Positions 26,407 to 34,545 of a DNA stretch of 43,277 bases are shown one piece after another. The DNA lies in NCBI GenBank assembly GCA_964637235.1, contig CAZWVR010000009.1, positions 1 through 43,277 of the forward strand. The letters run 5' to 3'. The notes under the pieces are model-generated. The model saw only the letters and a list, made by a program, of their open reading frames with translations. It searched no databases and was not told the origin of the DNA. The position numbers and the translations under genes are program-made. This DNA comes from CAZWVR01 sp964637235. Lineage in GTDB: Bacteria > Bacteroidota > Bacteroidia > Bacteroidales > S143-33. Every line of letters starts with the position of its first letter. Position 1 is the first letter of the stretch.

Positions 26407-26859
26407 TTATTCTTTATTTTTAGTGTCAATGCAAATTGTCACAGGTCCATCATTTTCAAATTTAAGTTTCATGTATGCACCGAAAAGTCCTGTTTGGACT
26501 TTTTTAGGCACAAGGCGCTTAACTTCCTCTATAAAAGCATTATATAAAGGTATAGCAATTTCCGGTGGTGCAGAATGGGAATAAGAAGGCCGAGTACCTT
26601 TTTTGGTGGAAGCGAATAAAGTGAATTGGCTTACTATCATAATTTCTCCGTCAATATCTAATAGAGATTTATTCATTTTACCTGTTTGATCATTAAAAAT
26701 ACGCAGATTCACAATTTTTTTTGCTAACCATTGTATATCTTGTTGAGTATCATCTTTGGCTATCCCTAATAGAACAAGGATACCTTTGTTAATTTTTGAA
26801 AATTCTTTATTATCAATAATTACGGTACAGAAATTGACACGTTGTATTACAGCTCGCAT
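26407..26859 (-). CDS. dtd: D-aminoacyl-tRNA deacylase
   Basis: A 150-residue enzyme that frees tRNA from wrongly attached D-amino acids and glycine. Both family motifs are complete: SQFTLFA (77-83) and the Gly-cis-Pro motif GPVTI (138-142); the linking GTRPSYSHSAPPE is also standard. The gene converges on the OmpA-family gene with 70 bases between them, where an imperfect AT-rich inverted repeat (around 26340-26370) is seen but no clear terminator. Confidence 0.96.
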   Translation of the reverse strand: MRAVIQRVNFCTVIIDNKEFSKINKGILVLLGIAKDDTQQDIQWLAKKIVNLRIFNDQTGKMNKSLLDIDGEIMIVSQFTLFASTKKGTRPSYSHSAPPEIAIPLYNAFIEEVKRLVPKKVQTGLFGAYMKLKFENDGPVTICIDTKNKE

Positions 26860-26922
26860 TTTTATATTTTTGTTGCAAAATAAACAACTATTTTTAAAGA
26901 ATTTATCTAAAAATAAAAAACC

Positions 26923-27450
26923 ATGAGAAAAATTGTATTTTTATTTGCGCTTATTGCATTAGTCGCAATATACGGTTATGGACAAACTACAGAAAGTAAA
27001 ACTTCGTCAATCCCTGCAATAGAGATAAAGGATATTGAAGGAAATCCTTTTAATACTTCAGAGATATTGAATAATAATGGGCATCCGGTAATAATTGACT
27101 TCTGGGCTACTTGGTGCAAGCCTTGTATCAAGGAGTTAATGGCTATTGATGATGTTTATGAGGATTGGCAGGAGGAAACTGGTGTAGTTTTGTATGCTGT
27201 ATCAATAGATGATGCCAGAAGTATGAATCGCGTAGCTCCTTTTGTGAAAGGTAAAGGTTGGAATTACAAGATATTACTTGATCCGAATGGAGATTTTAAA
27301 AGAGCTATGGGAGTTGTGGATATTCCTCATACTTTTGTATTAGACGCAGATGGTAATATAGTTTTACAGCATACTGCATATAATGAAGGAGATGAGGAAG
27401 AAATATACAATAAGCTCATTGAAATTACACAGAAAAAACAGCAAAAATGA
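26923..27450 (+). CDS. TlpA-type periplasmic thiol-disulfide protein
   Basis: A 175-residue exported thioredoxin-fold protein. The signal peptide is MRKIVFLFALIALVAIYGYG; the active site is WCKPC (Cys65, Cys68) in DFWATWCKPC, and the cis-proline loop is DIPHTFVLDADG. It should reduce or oxidise disulfides of exported proteins. It is the first gene of a compact operon: its stop overlaps the DUF6029 start by 4 bases (ATGA). A second CxxC thioredoxin-like protein is encoded two genes later. Confidence 0.88.
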   Translation: MRKIVFLFALIALVAIYGYGQTTESKTSSIPAIEIKDIEGNPFNTSEILNNNGHPVIIDFWATWCKPCIKELMAIDDVYEDWQEETGVVLYAVSIDDARSMNRVAPFVKGKGWNYKILLDPNGDFKRAMGVVDIPHTFVLDADGNIVLQHTAYNEGDEEEIYNKLIEITQKKQQK

Positions 27451-29132
27451 TTAAAAAAGTTTTTATCTTTTTGATTATAACATCTTTGTATTTCAATTTA
27501 ATAGCTCAGGTTCCTGGGGGTAGCATAAATGGTAATTTTCAGATAATAGGACAGACCTATAAAGATGATACTTTAATAAATGCTTCTAAGGTACCGGAAT
27601 ATCTCCGTTTGAATTCTTATGCTAATGTATATTATAGAAATAAAAATTTTACCGCAGGCATAAGATATGAGGGCTATTTAAATACTTTGAAGGGATATAA
27701 TCCTAAGAATGACGGTTTTGGTATTTCTTATTATTTTCTGGAATATCAGAACAAAAAATTTGATTTTACATTTGGTAATTTTTATGAGCAATTTGGAAAT
27801 GGGTTGATACTTAGAACTTATGAGGATAAAAATATCGGATATGATAATGCAATTAATGGGGTTGATATTAAATTTTATCCTGTAAAAGGAATATATTTGA
27901 AAGGTATTATAGGCCGGGAAAGGCTATCGTTTTCAAAGAATACTTATGGTTATTCCCATACAGTTTTTAAGGGCTTGGTCAGAGGTATGGATATTGAAAT
28001 TTCACCTAATGAATTGATAAATAAGAATATATCTACAAATTGGCTTTTAGGTTTTGGTATGGTTAGTAAATATCAACCGCAGCAGCAGGAGTATATAACA
28101 GTTAATGATACTACACTAAAATTAGGTCTTCCGAATAATGTTTCTGCTTTTTCCGCCAGAATTAATTTTGGTTATAAGGATGTTTCTTTTTCCACTGAAT
28201 ATGCATATAAAATTCCGGATCCTTCGGCAGATAATGGTTATATATATAGACCGGGTCATGCGGTTTTTTCCAATATAACATACGCTCGTAAAGGCTTAGG
28301 TATTCTTTTTTCCACAATATTTATAGATAATTTTTCTTTTCGTGCAGATAGAAATGCTGCCCTCAATGATTTGAATATAAATTATATTCCTGATATAACC
28401 AGAAATCATACATATAGTTTTGCGGCGATGTATCCTTATGTTTCTCAAAATATATCTGAGGCAGGTATAGCAATTGAGATAACAAAAAAGTTTTTACGTC
28501 ATACATTTTTAGGAGGTAAATATGGGACAAATTTATCAGTTAATTATTCTCGTATGCATGATTTATACAAAATTCCTATAAAAGCAGATATGCCAATAGG
28601 TGCAAAAGGTACTTATGGTTATTTTATAGATACCCGTAAACTTGGTGCTCTTTTATATCAAGATTTTAATATTCAGGTGGATAAAAAAGTTTCAAAACAT
28701 TTTAAATTCATTTTTTTGTATCAAAATTTATTTTTCAATTATGCAGTGCTTCGGGGCAAACCGGGACATCAGAATGTATATGCAAATACAGTCGCCTTAG
28801 ATATGACTTATAAGTTTAATTATAAGCATTCTCTGCGCACAGAGCTCCAAACTCTGCAATCAAAACAAGATATGGGTTCGTGGGTTATGGGACTTATAGA
28901 ATATACAATAGCACCACACTGGTTTTTTACTCTTAGCGATGAGTATAATTATTCCAATCCTTCTTCTAATGAAGCTCATTATTATAATGGAGCTTTTGGG
29001 TATAAGTTTAATTCTACAAGGATACAATTAGGATATGGTAGGCAGCGAGAGGGTATTATTTGCATAGGAGGTGTATGTAGAGAAGTCCCAGCAGCAAATG
29101 GATTTAATTTTGTTATTTCATCAACTTTTTAA
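27447..29132 (+). CDS. DUF6029-like outer membrane protein
   Basis: A 561-residue protein with a signal peptide (MIKKVFIFLIITSLYFNLIAQ) and many alternating beta-strands rich in Tyr and Asn, ending in a strand (NGFNFVISSTF) with a C-terminal Phe typical of outer membrane barrels. The stretch FGNFYEQFGNGLILRTYEDKNIGYDNAINGVDIKFYP is the part I recognise from DUF6029 proteins of Bacteroidota. Function unknown. It lies between two thioredoxin-fold proteins in one transcript, so it may be a channel or client whose cysteines (few; a CIGGVC near the end) are handled by them. Confidence 0.7.
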   Translation: MIKKVFIFLIITSLYFNLIAQVPGGSINGNFQIIGQTYKDDTLINASKVPEYLRLNSYANVYYRNKNFTAGIRYEGYLNTLKGYNPKNDGFGISYYFLEYQNKKFDFTFGNFYEQFGNGLILRTYEDKNIGYDNAINGVDIKFYPVKGIYLKGIIGRERLSFSKNTYGYSHTVFKGLVRGMDIEISPNELINKNISTNWLLGFGMVSKYQPQQQEYITVNDTTLKLGLPNNVSAFSARINFGYKDVSFSTEYAYKIPDPSADNGYIYRPGHAVFSNITYARKGLGILFSTIFIDNFSFRADRNAALNDLNINYIPDITRNHTYSFAAMYPYVSQNISEAGIAIEITKKFLRHTFLGGKYGTNLSVNYSRMHDLYKIPIKADMPIGAKGTYGYFIDTRKLGALLYQDFNIQVDKKVSKHFKFIFLYQNLFFNYAVLRGKPGHQNVYANTVALDMTYKFNYKHSLRTELQTLQSKQDMGSWVMGLIEYTIAPHWFFTLSDEYNYSNPSSNEAHYYNGAFGYKFNSTRIQLGYGRQREGIICIGGVCREVPAANGFNFVISSTF

Positions 29133-29141
29133 AAATAGGAT

Positions 29142-29987
29142 ATGAAAAGAGCTTTGATTTTTATAGTTGTATCTACACTGTTTTTAATTGTAGCTTGTGA
29201 TTACATTAAGCCCTCTTTTGATGGCATATATTACACCACTGATACTCTTTCTACTGGCAATAATAATACTAATGACACAATAACTAATAGTTTTGATACA
29301 ACAAAGAAAGTTTTGCTTATTGAATTTACAGGGATACGTTGTACAAATTGTCCAGATGCACATGATATAATCCACTCCTTAGGTATGCAGTATTCTGGGA
29401 AATTTATCTCTATTTCGTTTCATGGAACATCTTTGGCGAGGCCAGTAGGTGAATTCTCTAATGATCCTGATCTTAGAACAGAGGAGGGTAATCAGATTAT
29501 TTCTGATTTTGAGATTAATGAAATTCCACAGGGTATGGTTGATTATTTTGAGAAGTCTAAGCTTTCATATAAAGATGAATGGACTTCGCAAGTAGCTCAA
29601 TATGTTAATAATGCTTCTTTATTAGGCTTTTCTATTACAAATGATACGGTTAATCATATTTTGAGTATTACAGTAAAAGCATTATCTTCAATACCAGAGC
29701 AGACCAGACTATGCGCATATATTCTTGAAGATAGCATTATTACGCGTCAGGCTACAAATGTTAATCCTGGGTATATTGATGGCTATGTGCAAATGAATGT
29801 GTTTAGAAAAGCTATTACAGATGTTTATGGAAATATAATTGGAAGTTTTGAAGCTGACCAAGAAAAACAATTAAGTTTATCCTATTCAATAGCAGCAGAT
29901 TGGAAACAAAAAAATTTAAAATTTGTAATTTTTGTATATAGACCCGATAATGGTAAGATTTTAAATTCAACTTCAATTCATTTTTAA
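29142..29987 (+). CDS. Omp28-related lipoprotein with a thioredoxin-like fold
   Basis: A 281-residue lipoprotein; the lipobox is IVAC with Cys19 as the lipidated residue. After a low-complexity Thr/Asn linker (31-55) comes VLLIEFTGIRCTNCPDAHDI with a CxxC (Cys67, Cys70), as in Omp28-family proteins, then a sandwich-type C-terminal domain. The CxxC suggests redox or metal chemistry at the outer membrane. The stop shares one base with the ATG of the exosortase-like gene (TAATG). Confidence 0.8.
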   Translation: MKRALIFIVVSTLFLIVACDYIKPSFDGIYYTTDTLSTGNNNTNDTITNSFDTTKKVLLIEFTGIRCTNCPDAHDIIHSLGMQYSGKFISISFHGTSLARPVGEFSNDPDLRTEEGNQIISDFEINEIPQGMVDYFEKSKLSYKDEWTSQVAQYVNNASLLGFSITNDTVNHILSITVKALSSIPEQTRLCAYILEDSIITRQATNVNPGYIDGYVQMNVFRKAITDVYGNIIGSFEADQEKQLSLSYSIAADWKQKNLKFVIFVYRPDNGKILNSTSIHF

Positions 29988-30523
29988 TGAAAATATTGAA
30001 AAAGATTTATTCTTTACATATTCTTTTGCGTATAGCATTATATATTTCATTTCTTTTCGTAATTTGGTTAATTTTTTATTTATGGCTAAAAAAACTACCA
30101 GTAGTCTATTATTTTTACGAGGAAGGTTTTAGATTTTTGTCTATTTTAACTTTAAAAACTTCGCAATTTTTTTTGGGGATTTTGGGATATAAAACAGAGG
30201 TATATGCTAAAATAATTAAGATTGGAGCTTCTTATGGCGTGCATTTAGATAAAGGGTGCTTAGGACGAAATACAATTTTAATTTTTGTTAGTTTTATTTT
30301 AGCTTACCCTGGTGATGTGAAGTCAAAAATATGGTTTATACCCTTAGGCATATTTGTATTTTTTATTTTAAATGTACTTCGCATTTCAGCATTAGTAATT
30401 ATAGACTATTGTTGTCGCGAGTATCTTGATTTTAATCACCACGCTACTTTTAAGATAATAACATATTTAGCTATATTGTTGATGTGGGTATTTTGGATTA
30501 AAAAATATGGCAGTAAAGAGTGA
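29987..30523 (+). CDS. Exosortase/archaeosortase-family membrane protein
   Basis: A 178-residue polytopic inner membrane protein with about five hydrophobic segments. The catalytic triad of the family can be placed: Cys91 in LDKGCLGRN, Arg132 in NVLRIS, and His151 or His152 in DFNHHATFK, in the usual order and at the edges of membrane helices. Such enzymes cleave a C-terminal sorting signal from exported proteins and attach them to a surface lipid. It is close in size to the short forms of Bacteroidota (XrtF-like). None of the proteins in the window ends with a recognisable sorting signal. It converges with mnmE with no gap. Confidence 0.72.
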   Translation: MKILKKIYSLHILLRIALYISFLFVIWLIFYLWLKKLPVVYYFYEEGFRFLSILTLKTSQFFLGILGYKTEVYAKIIKIGASYGVHLDKGCLGRNTILIFVSFILAYPGDVKSKIWFIPLGIFVFFILNVLRISALVIIDYCCREYLDFNHHATFKIITYLAILLMWVFWIKKYGSKE

Positions 30524-31903
30524 TTATTTTCCTATGCAGAAGTTTTTAAATATATTTCCTAATATTTCATCGGTGGTAATTTCTCCGGTAATTTCACCAA
30601 TATAATGCAGTGCTTCTCTAATATCTTGTGAAATAAATTCTTGGCTTATGTTATTTTCAATAGCTTTTTGTGCTCTTAACAGAGCGTTGAAGGATTTTTG
30701 GAGGGCTTCATAATGGCGGGTATTTGTTAATATTACAGGATTATCTGCAAATTGATTAAAGTTTATTGCATTCAGAAGGGCTTTTTCCAGTAGATTGATA
30801 TTTATTCCTTTTTTGGCTGAAATTTCTATAATTTGTGCGTTTTTATGTTTTATCTTAGGAATATTTTTTACTTTATCAATTTTATTTATGGCAATGATGA
30901 TTTTTTTATCTAAAAGGATATTACTTAATTTATCCAGTATTGTTGAGGTTTCCGGCTTTTGGGCGTCAATTAGAATTATAACTATTTCAGATTTTGAGAT
31001 TTTTTCTTTTGTTTTTTGTATGCCTAAGTTTTCTATTTTATCAGTTGTTTCTCTAATGCCAGCAGTATCTATAAAGCGAAACATTATACCATTTATTGAA
31101 ATTATATCTTCTATTGCATCGCGGGTAGTACCCGGTATATCGGAGACTATTGCTTTATCTTCTTTGAGTAATAGATTTAATAGTGTGGATTTTCCGACAT
31201 TTGGTTCACCTACAATAGCGACGGGTATTCCATTTTTTACGGCATTTCCGTAGTTAAAAGAATCTATGAGATTTTTTATTTCGGATAGAGTTTTCTCAAT
31301 CAATGAATGAAGTTGTTGTCTATCTGCAAATTCTACATCTTCTTCTGCAAAATCCAGTTCTAATTCCAGGAGAGATACGAAATCAATTAGCTGTTTTCTA
31401 AGATTTTGTAGTTTTTTAGAGAAATGACCTTTTAGGTGGTTGAAAGCCATTTTTCTTTCGGCTTCTGAGCGAGCGGCTATAAGATCGGCAATAGCTTCTG
31501 CTTGTGATAGGTCTATTTTACCGTTTAAGAAAGCTCTTAATGTAAATTCGCCCGGTTCAGCCATTCTGGCGCCGGCTTTAATTATTAGATTTAGAATTTT
31601 CTGTTGAATATATAATGAACCATGGCAAGAAATTTCAATCATATTTTCGCCGGTATAAGAATGAGGAGCAATAAATTTTGATATTAAAACTTCATCAATT
31701 TGTTCTTTGCCGTCAGTTATGTATCCGTATAATATACGAAATCCTTGAAGTTCTTTTATTTTCTTATTTTTAGGGGAGTAAAAAATTTTTTCTACTATAT
31801 CAAAGGAATTTTCTCCCGAAACTCTAATAACAGCAATGGCTGCATTTTGTCCGCCAGTGGCAATAGCAGCTATTGTATCTTTATATTTTTGTAGATTAAA
31901 CAT
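30524..31903 (-). CDS. mnmE: tRNA modification GTPase MnmE
   Basis: A 459-residue protein that with MnmG adds carboxymethylaminomethyl groups to U34 of tRNA. The N-terminal folate-binding domain starts DTIAAIATGGQNAAIAVIRVSG; the embedded G domain has GEPNVGKST, DIPGTTRD, DTAGI and NKID; the C-terminus is FCIGK, with the catalytic Cys four residues from the end. Its start overlaps the coaBC end by 8 bases. It is the last gene of the bamD operon. Confidence 0.97.
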   Translation of the reverse strand: MFNLQKYKDTIAAIATGGQNAAIAVIRVSGENSFDIVEKIFYSPKNKKIKELQGFRILYGYITDGKEQIDEVLISKFIAPHSYTGENMIEISCHGSLYIQQKILNLIIKAGARMAEPGEFTLRAFLNGKIDLSQAEAIADLIAARSEAERKMAFNHLKGHFSKKLQNLRKQLIDFVSLLELELDFAEEDVEFADRQQLHSLIEKTLSEIKNLIDSFNYGNAVKNGIPVAIVGEPNVGKSTLLNLLLKEDKAIVSDIPGTTRDAIEDIISINGIMFRFIDTAGIRETTDKIENLGIQKTKEKISKSEIVIILIDAQKPETSTILDKLSNILLDKKIIIAINKIDKVKNIPKIKHKNAQIIEISAKKGININLLEKALLNAINFNQFADNPVILTNTRHYEALQKSFNALLRAQKAIENNISQEFISQDIREALHYIGEITGEITTDEILGNIFKNFCIGK

Positions 31904-33101
31904 CTGGAAGTAATTTTTTTATTTGGTCGGCTATATCTTTTGCTACTTCTTTTTTTTCTTTTAATGGGAAAGGAATTTCTTGTCCATTTGGGAATATGAT
32001 TGTTATTTTATTTGTATCATATCCGAAGCCAGCTTGTTTGTCATTTAAGGAGTTTAATACTATAAAATCAAAGTTTTTTTCTTTAAGTTTTTTTAAAGCA
32101 TTTTGTTTTTCATTATCTGTTTCAAGAGCAAATCCTACGTTAATTTGATTATTTCTTTTTATTTTACCAATAGCAGCAGCAATATCTGGTGTTTTTTTAA
32201 GTTCAATAATTATTTTTTCCTCGTTTTTTTTGATTTTTTTATTTGCAACGGTTACGGGGGTATAATCTGCGACGGCAGCACTTAGGATTGCTATGTCGCA
32301 TTTGGGGTAGAGTTCTATAACTTTATCGTACATTTGTTTTGCTGAAATAACTCTATATATATGCACAGATGGATTATCCAATGTTATGTTTACGGGACCA
32401 GATACCAAATGTACAGTAGCGCCTCTATTTGCAAATTCCTCTGCTAATGCATATCCCATTTTACCAGAGGAATGATTACCTATAAAACGTACTGGGTCAA
32501 AATGTTCGTAAGTTGGTCCGGCTGTGATTAAAACGTTTTTATCTTTGAAATCATTTTTGGTTTTAAAAAAATTGCGGATTATATCCAGAATTTTTTCAGG
32601 TTCTTGCATACGCCCTTTGCCATATAGTCCGCTTGCGAGTTCTCCTTCTGATGGCTCAATAATATGATGACCTCGTTTTTTTAATACACGTATTGCCCGT
32701 ATAGTTGCTGGGTGTGAAAACATATCCCTATCCATAGCAGGTGCTATGAATACAGGGCTTTTATTAGATAGGTAAACTGTTAAAAGATAATTATCGGCAA
32801 TTCCGTATGCCATTTTGGCTATAATATTAGCAGTAGCGGGTGCTACTAAAAAAATATCGCTCCATAGAGCTAAATCTACATGATTATGCCATTGACCTGT
32901 ATTTTTATTAAAAAATCCCGTATAAACGGGATTTTTGCTTAGGGTTGATAGTGTTAATGGACTTATAAATTCACGAGCGAAATCTGTCATAATTACTTTT
33001 ACTTCCGCGCCTTCTTTTACAAATAATCTTATTAGAAAGGCACTTTTATAAGCAGCAATTCCTCCTGTTATTCCCAGTAGTATCTTTTTGCCATTAAGCA
33101 T
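31896..33101 (-). CDS. coaBC: Phosphopantothenoylcysteine synthetase/decarboxylase
   Basis: A 401-residue bifunctional enzyme of coenzyme A synthesis. The N-terminal flavin decarboxylase domain has GGIAAYKS (13-20), the active histidine in NHVDLALW (His74) and PAMDRDMF (121-128); the C-terminal synthetase domain has TAGPTYEHFDPVRFIGNHSSGKMG and AAVADYTP. In the clamp motif, ELASGLYGKGRMQEP, Ser157 stands where E. coli has the catalytic Cys158. The start is ATG 33101, 1 base after the rpoZ stop; the longer frame from a TTG at 33161 lies inside rpoZ. Confidence 0.95.
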   Translation of the reverse strand: MLNGKKILLGITGGIAAYKSAFLIRLFVKEGAEVKVIMTDFAREFISPLTLSTLSKNPVYTGFFNKNTGQWHNHVDLALWSDIFLVAPATANIIAKMAYGIADNYLLTVYLSNKSPVFIAPAMDRDMFSHPATIRAIRVLKKRGHHIIEPSEGELASGLYGKGRMQEPEKILDIIRNFFKTKNDFKDKNVLITAGPTYEHFDPVRFIGNHSSGKMGYALAEEFANRGATVHLVSGPVNITLDNPSVHIYRVISAKQMYDKVIELYPKCDIAILSAAVADYTPVTVANKKIKKNEEKIIIELKKTPDIAAAIGKIKRNNQINVGFALETDNEKQNALKKLKEKNFDFIVLNSLNDKQAGFGYDTNKITIIFPNGQEIPFPLKEKKEVAKDIADQIKKLLPDV

Positions 33102-33102
33102 C

Positions 33103-33429
33103 TTATTCTTTATCTTTATTTGGATATCTCCATTGAAGTCTATCTTCCAAATATTCTGCAATAGCTATACTTGTGGGTTTTGGCAATCTTTCGTAATATT
33201 TAGAAATTTCTATTTGTTCTCTATTTTCAAAAATTTCTTCTAAGTTATCAGTGTAGGAAGAAAATTCTTGCAATTTTTCATTTATTTCTTCTTTCATTTC
33301 AACTGAAATTTGATTTGCTCTTTTTGACAAAATAACAATAGTTTCATAAAGATTACCAGTTTTTTCCTCTAATTCAGAGAGATTGTATGGTACAGCGGAG
33401 GTTTGAGCTTTTATTTTTTTGTAATCCAT
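33103..33429 (-). CDS. rpoZ: RNA polymerase omega subunit, Bacteroidota type
   Basis: A 108-residue protein matching the Bacteroidota RpoZ/Rpb6-like family: it opens MDYKKIKAQT, and contains KTGNLYETIVILSKRANQIS and DNLEEIFENREQIEISKYYE, a conserved core. It would stabilise the RNA polymerase. It is 2 bases downstream of bamD and 1 base upstream of coaBC, the standard order. Confidence 0.9.
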   Translation of the reverse strand: MDYKKIKAQTSAVPYNLSELEEKTGNLYETIVILSKRANQISVEMKEEINEKLQEFSSYTDNLEEIFENREQIEISKYYERLPKPTSIAIAEYLEDRLQWRYPNKDKE

Positions 33430-33431
33430 AT

Positions 33432-34235
33432 TTATAGATTTTTTATTTTTTTCAGAGAGTGTTGGTAAATTTTTTCTAATTCTTTGGCATATTTGCCATT
33501 TGGGTAATATTCTTTATATGTTAGATATTTATCAATAGTTTTTTGAAAGCGTTCTTTTTGTTTAGTTCGTATGCTTCCCATTGCGTATAAATAGTTAGCT
33601 TTTGTTTCGTAATATAAAATATCTTCGGCAAATGGAGTATTAGGATAATCTAATAATGCATTTTCGAGGGCTATACCAGCTGCTTTATAATAGCCTAAAT
33701 CAAAATATAGTTTAGCGTTCATAAAGGCTTTTTTCTCTAATTTATAATTTAGAGCGTCAACTAAGGTATTGCATGAGTCTACAAATTTACTATCTGGATA
33801 TCTTGATAGAAATATCTGAAACTGAGTAATTGCATCTTTGGTAGCTTCTTGGTCTAAACTCCAACGAGGCGATTCTAAATAATAGCAGTAGGCACTCATA
33901 AATAGAGCTTGTTCTGCATAAGAGCTTGTCGGATATTCCTCAGCAAATTTTTTGAAATAGTGAGCAGCTATTAAATAGTCGCCTATTTGATAGTTGCACA
34001 TTGCATATAGAAAAAAAACTTCTGCTCCGTGCTCTTTTCCTTTTTCATGAGGAATTAATTGTTCAAATAAGTCCATTGCTTTGCTGTATTTCCCTTCTTT
34101 GTAATATTCTTTTGCCTTACGGTATTTAAGACTATAATCATCTGATTTTAATACTCTATCAAAAGATTCTTTATTGCATGATGACAGAAATAATATTAAC
34201 AAAAGGATATATATTATCCTGATTCTCAATAACAT
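33432..34235 (-). CDS. bamD: Outer membrane assembly lipoprotein BamD
   Basis: A 267-residue lipoprotein (lipobox LSSC, Cys20) made of TPR-type helix pairs: KAKEYYKEGKYSKAMDLFEQLIP, LYAMCNYQIGDYLIAAHYFKKFAEEYP and further repeats, as in BamD of the outer membrane protein assembly machine. The length is normal. It leads the operon bamD-rpoZ-coaBC-mnmE and has a good promoter upstream. Confidence 0.92.
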   Translation of the reverse strand: MLLRIRIIYILLLILFLSSCNKESFDRVLKSDDYSLKYRKAKEYYKEGKYSKAMDLFEQLIPHEKGKEHGAEVFFLYAMCNYQIGDYLIAAHYFKKFAEEYPTSSYAEQALFMSAYCYYLESPRWSLDQEATKDAITQFQIFLSRYPDSKFVDSCNTLVDALNYKLEKKAFMNAKLYFDLGYYKAAGIALENALLDYPNTPFAEDILYYETKANYLYAMGSIRTKQKERFQKTIDKYLTYKEYYPNGKYAKELEKIYQHSLKKIKNL

Positions 34236-34266
34236 AAGTTAAGAATAATGATTTTTTTAAACCTTA

Positions 34267-34296
34267 CAAAGGTAAGAAATTTTTTCTAAAAATCAA
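34267..34296 (-). promoter_or_regulatory. Promoter of the bamD operon
   Basis: On the minus strand: TTG (34296-34294), 19 bases, TACCTTTG (34274-34267). This fits the Bacteroidota consensus in sequence and spacing. The box is 31 bases before the bamD ATG. Confidence 0.65.
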
Positions 34297-34504
34297 TATT
34301 ATTTTTAGGGAATGGGAAATTTATAATTTGATATTCTTTGGTTTAAGTTCTGATATGAATTGTTGTTTTGAATTTGGTTTTGCTTTTAAATTTATAAATA
34401 AAGAAGGGATGTATCCAAAAAGTAATGATGTTATAATTTTTTATTAGCTTTATAGAAAATTTTTTATTTTAAAGATGATAATACGGTAAAAAATTATAAG
34501 AAAA

Positions 34505-34535
34505 TAAAAAAGGGGAGCATTTTTAGACGCCCCCC
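34505..34535 (-). terminator. Rho-independent terminator of the nfnAB operon
   Basis: Read on the minus strand, GGGGGGC (34535-34529) pairs with GCTCCCC (34518-34512) over 7 positions including one G-T pair, with a 10-base loop, followed by TTTTTT. It lies 11 bases after the nfnB stop. Confidence 0.8.
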
Positions 34536-34545
34536 GTTTGTTTTT

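Larger units (their letters stand above)
34236..34545. other. Non-coding gap between bamD and nfnB
   Basis: This 310-base gap holds the bamD promoter (34267-34296) at one end and the nfnB terminator (34505-34535) at the other. In between the DNA is very AT-rich with no open frame of note, no conserved RNA structure and no repeat that I can see. Confidence 0.7.

Noticed and set aside
30795..31253. Open frame of 152 codons on the plus strand inside mnmE
   Set aside because: It is antisense to a well-conserved gene, hydrophobic by codon mirroring, and has no recognisable domain or start signal.
33103..33161. A longer coaBC with 20 extra residues from a TTG at 33161
   Set aside because: The extension lies within rpoZ, has no family similarity, and the ATG at 33101 starts exactly at the conserved N-terminus, 1 base after the rpoZ stop.
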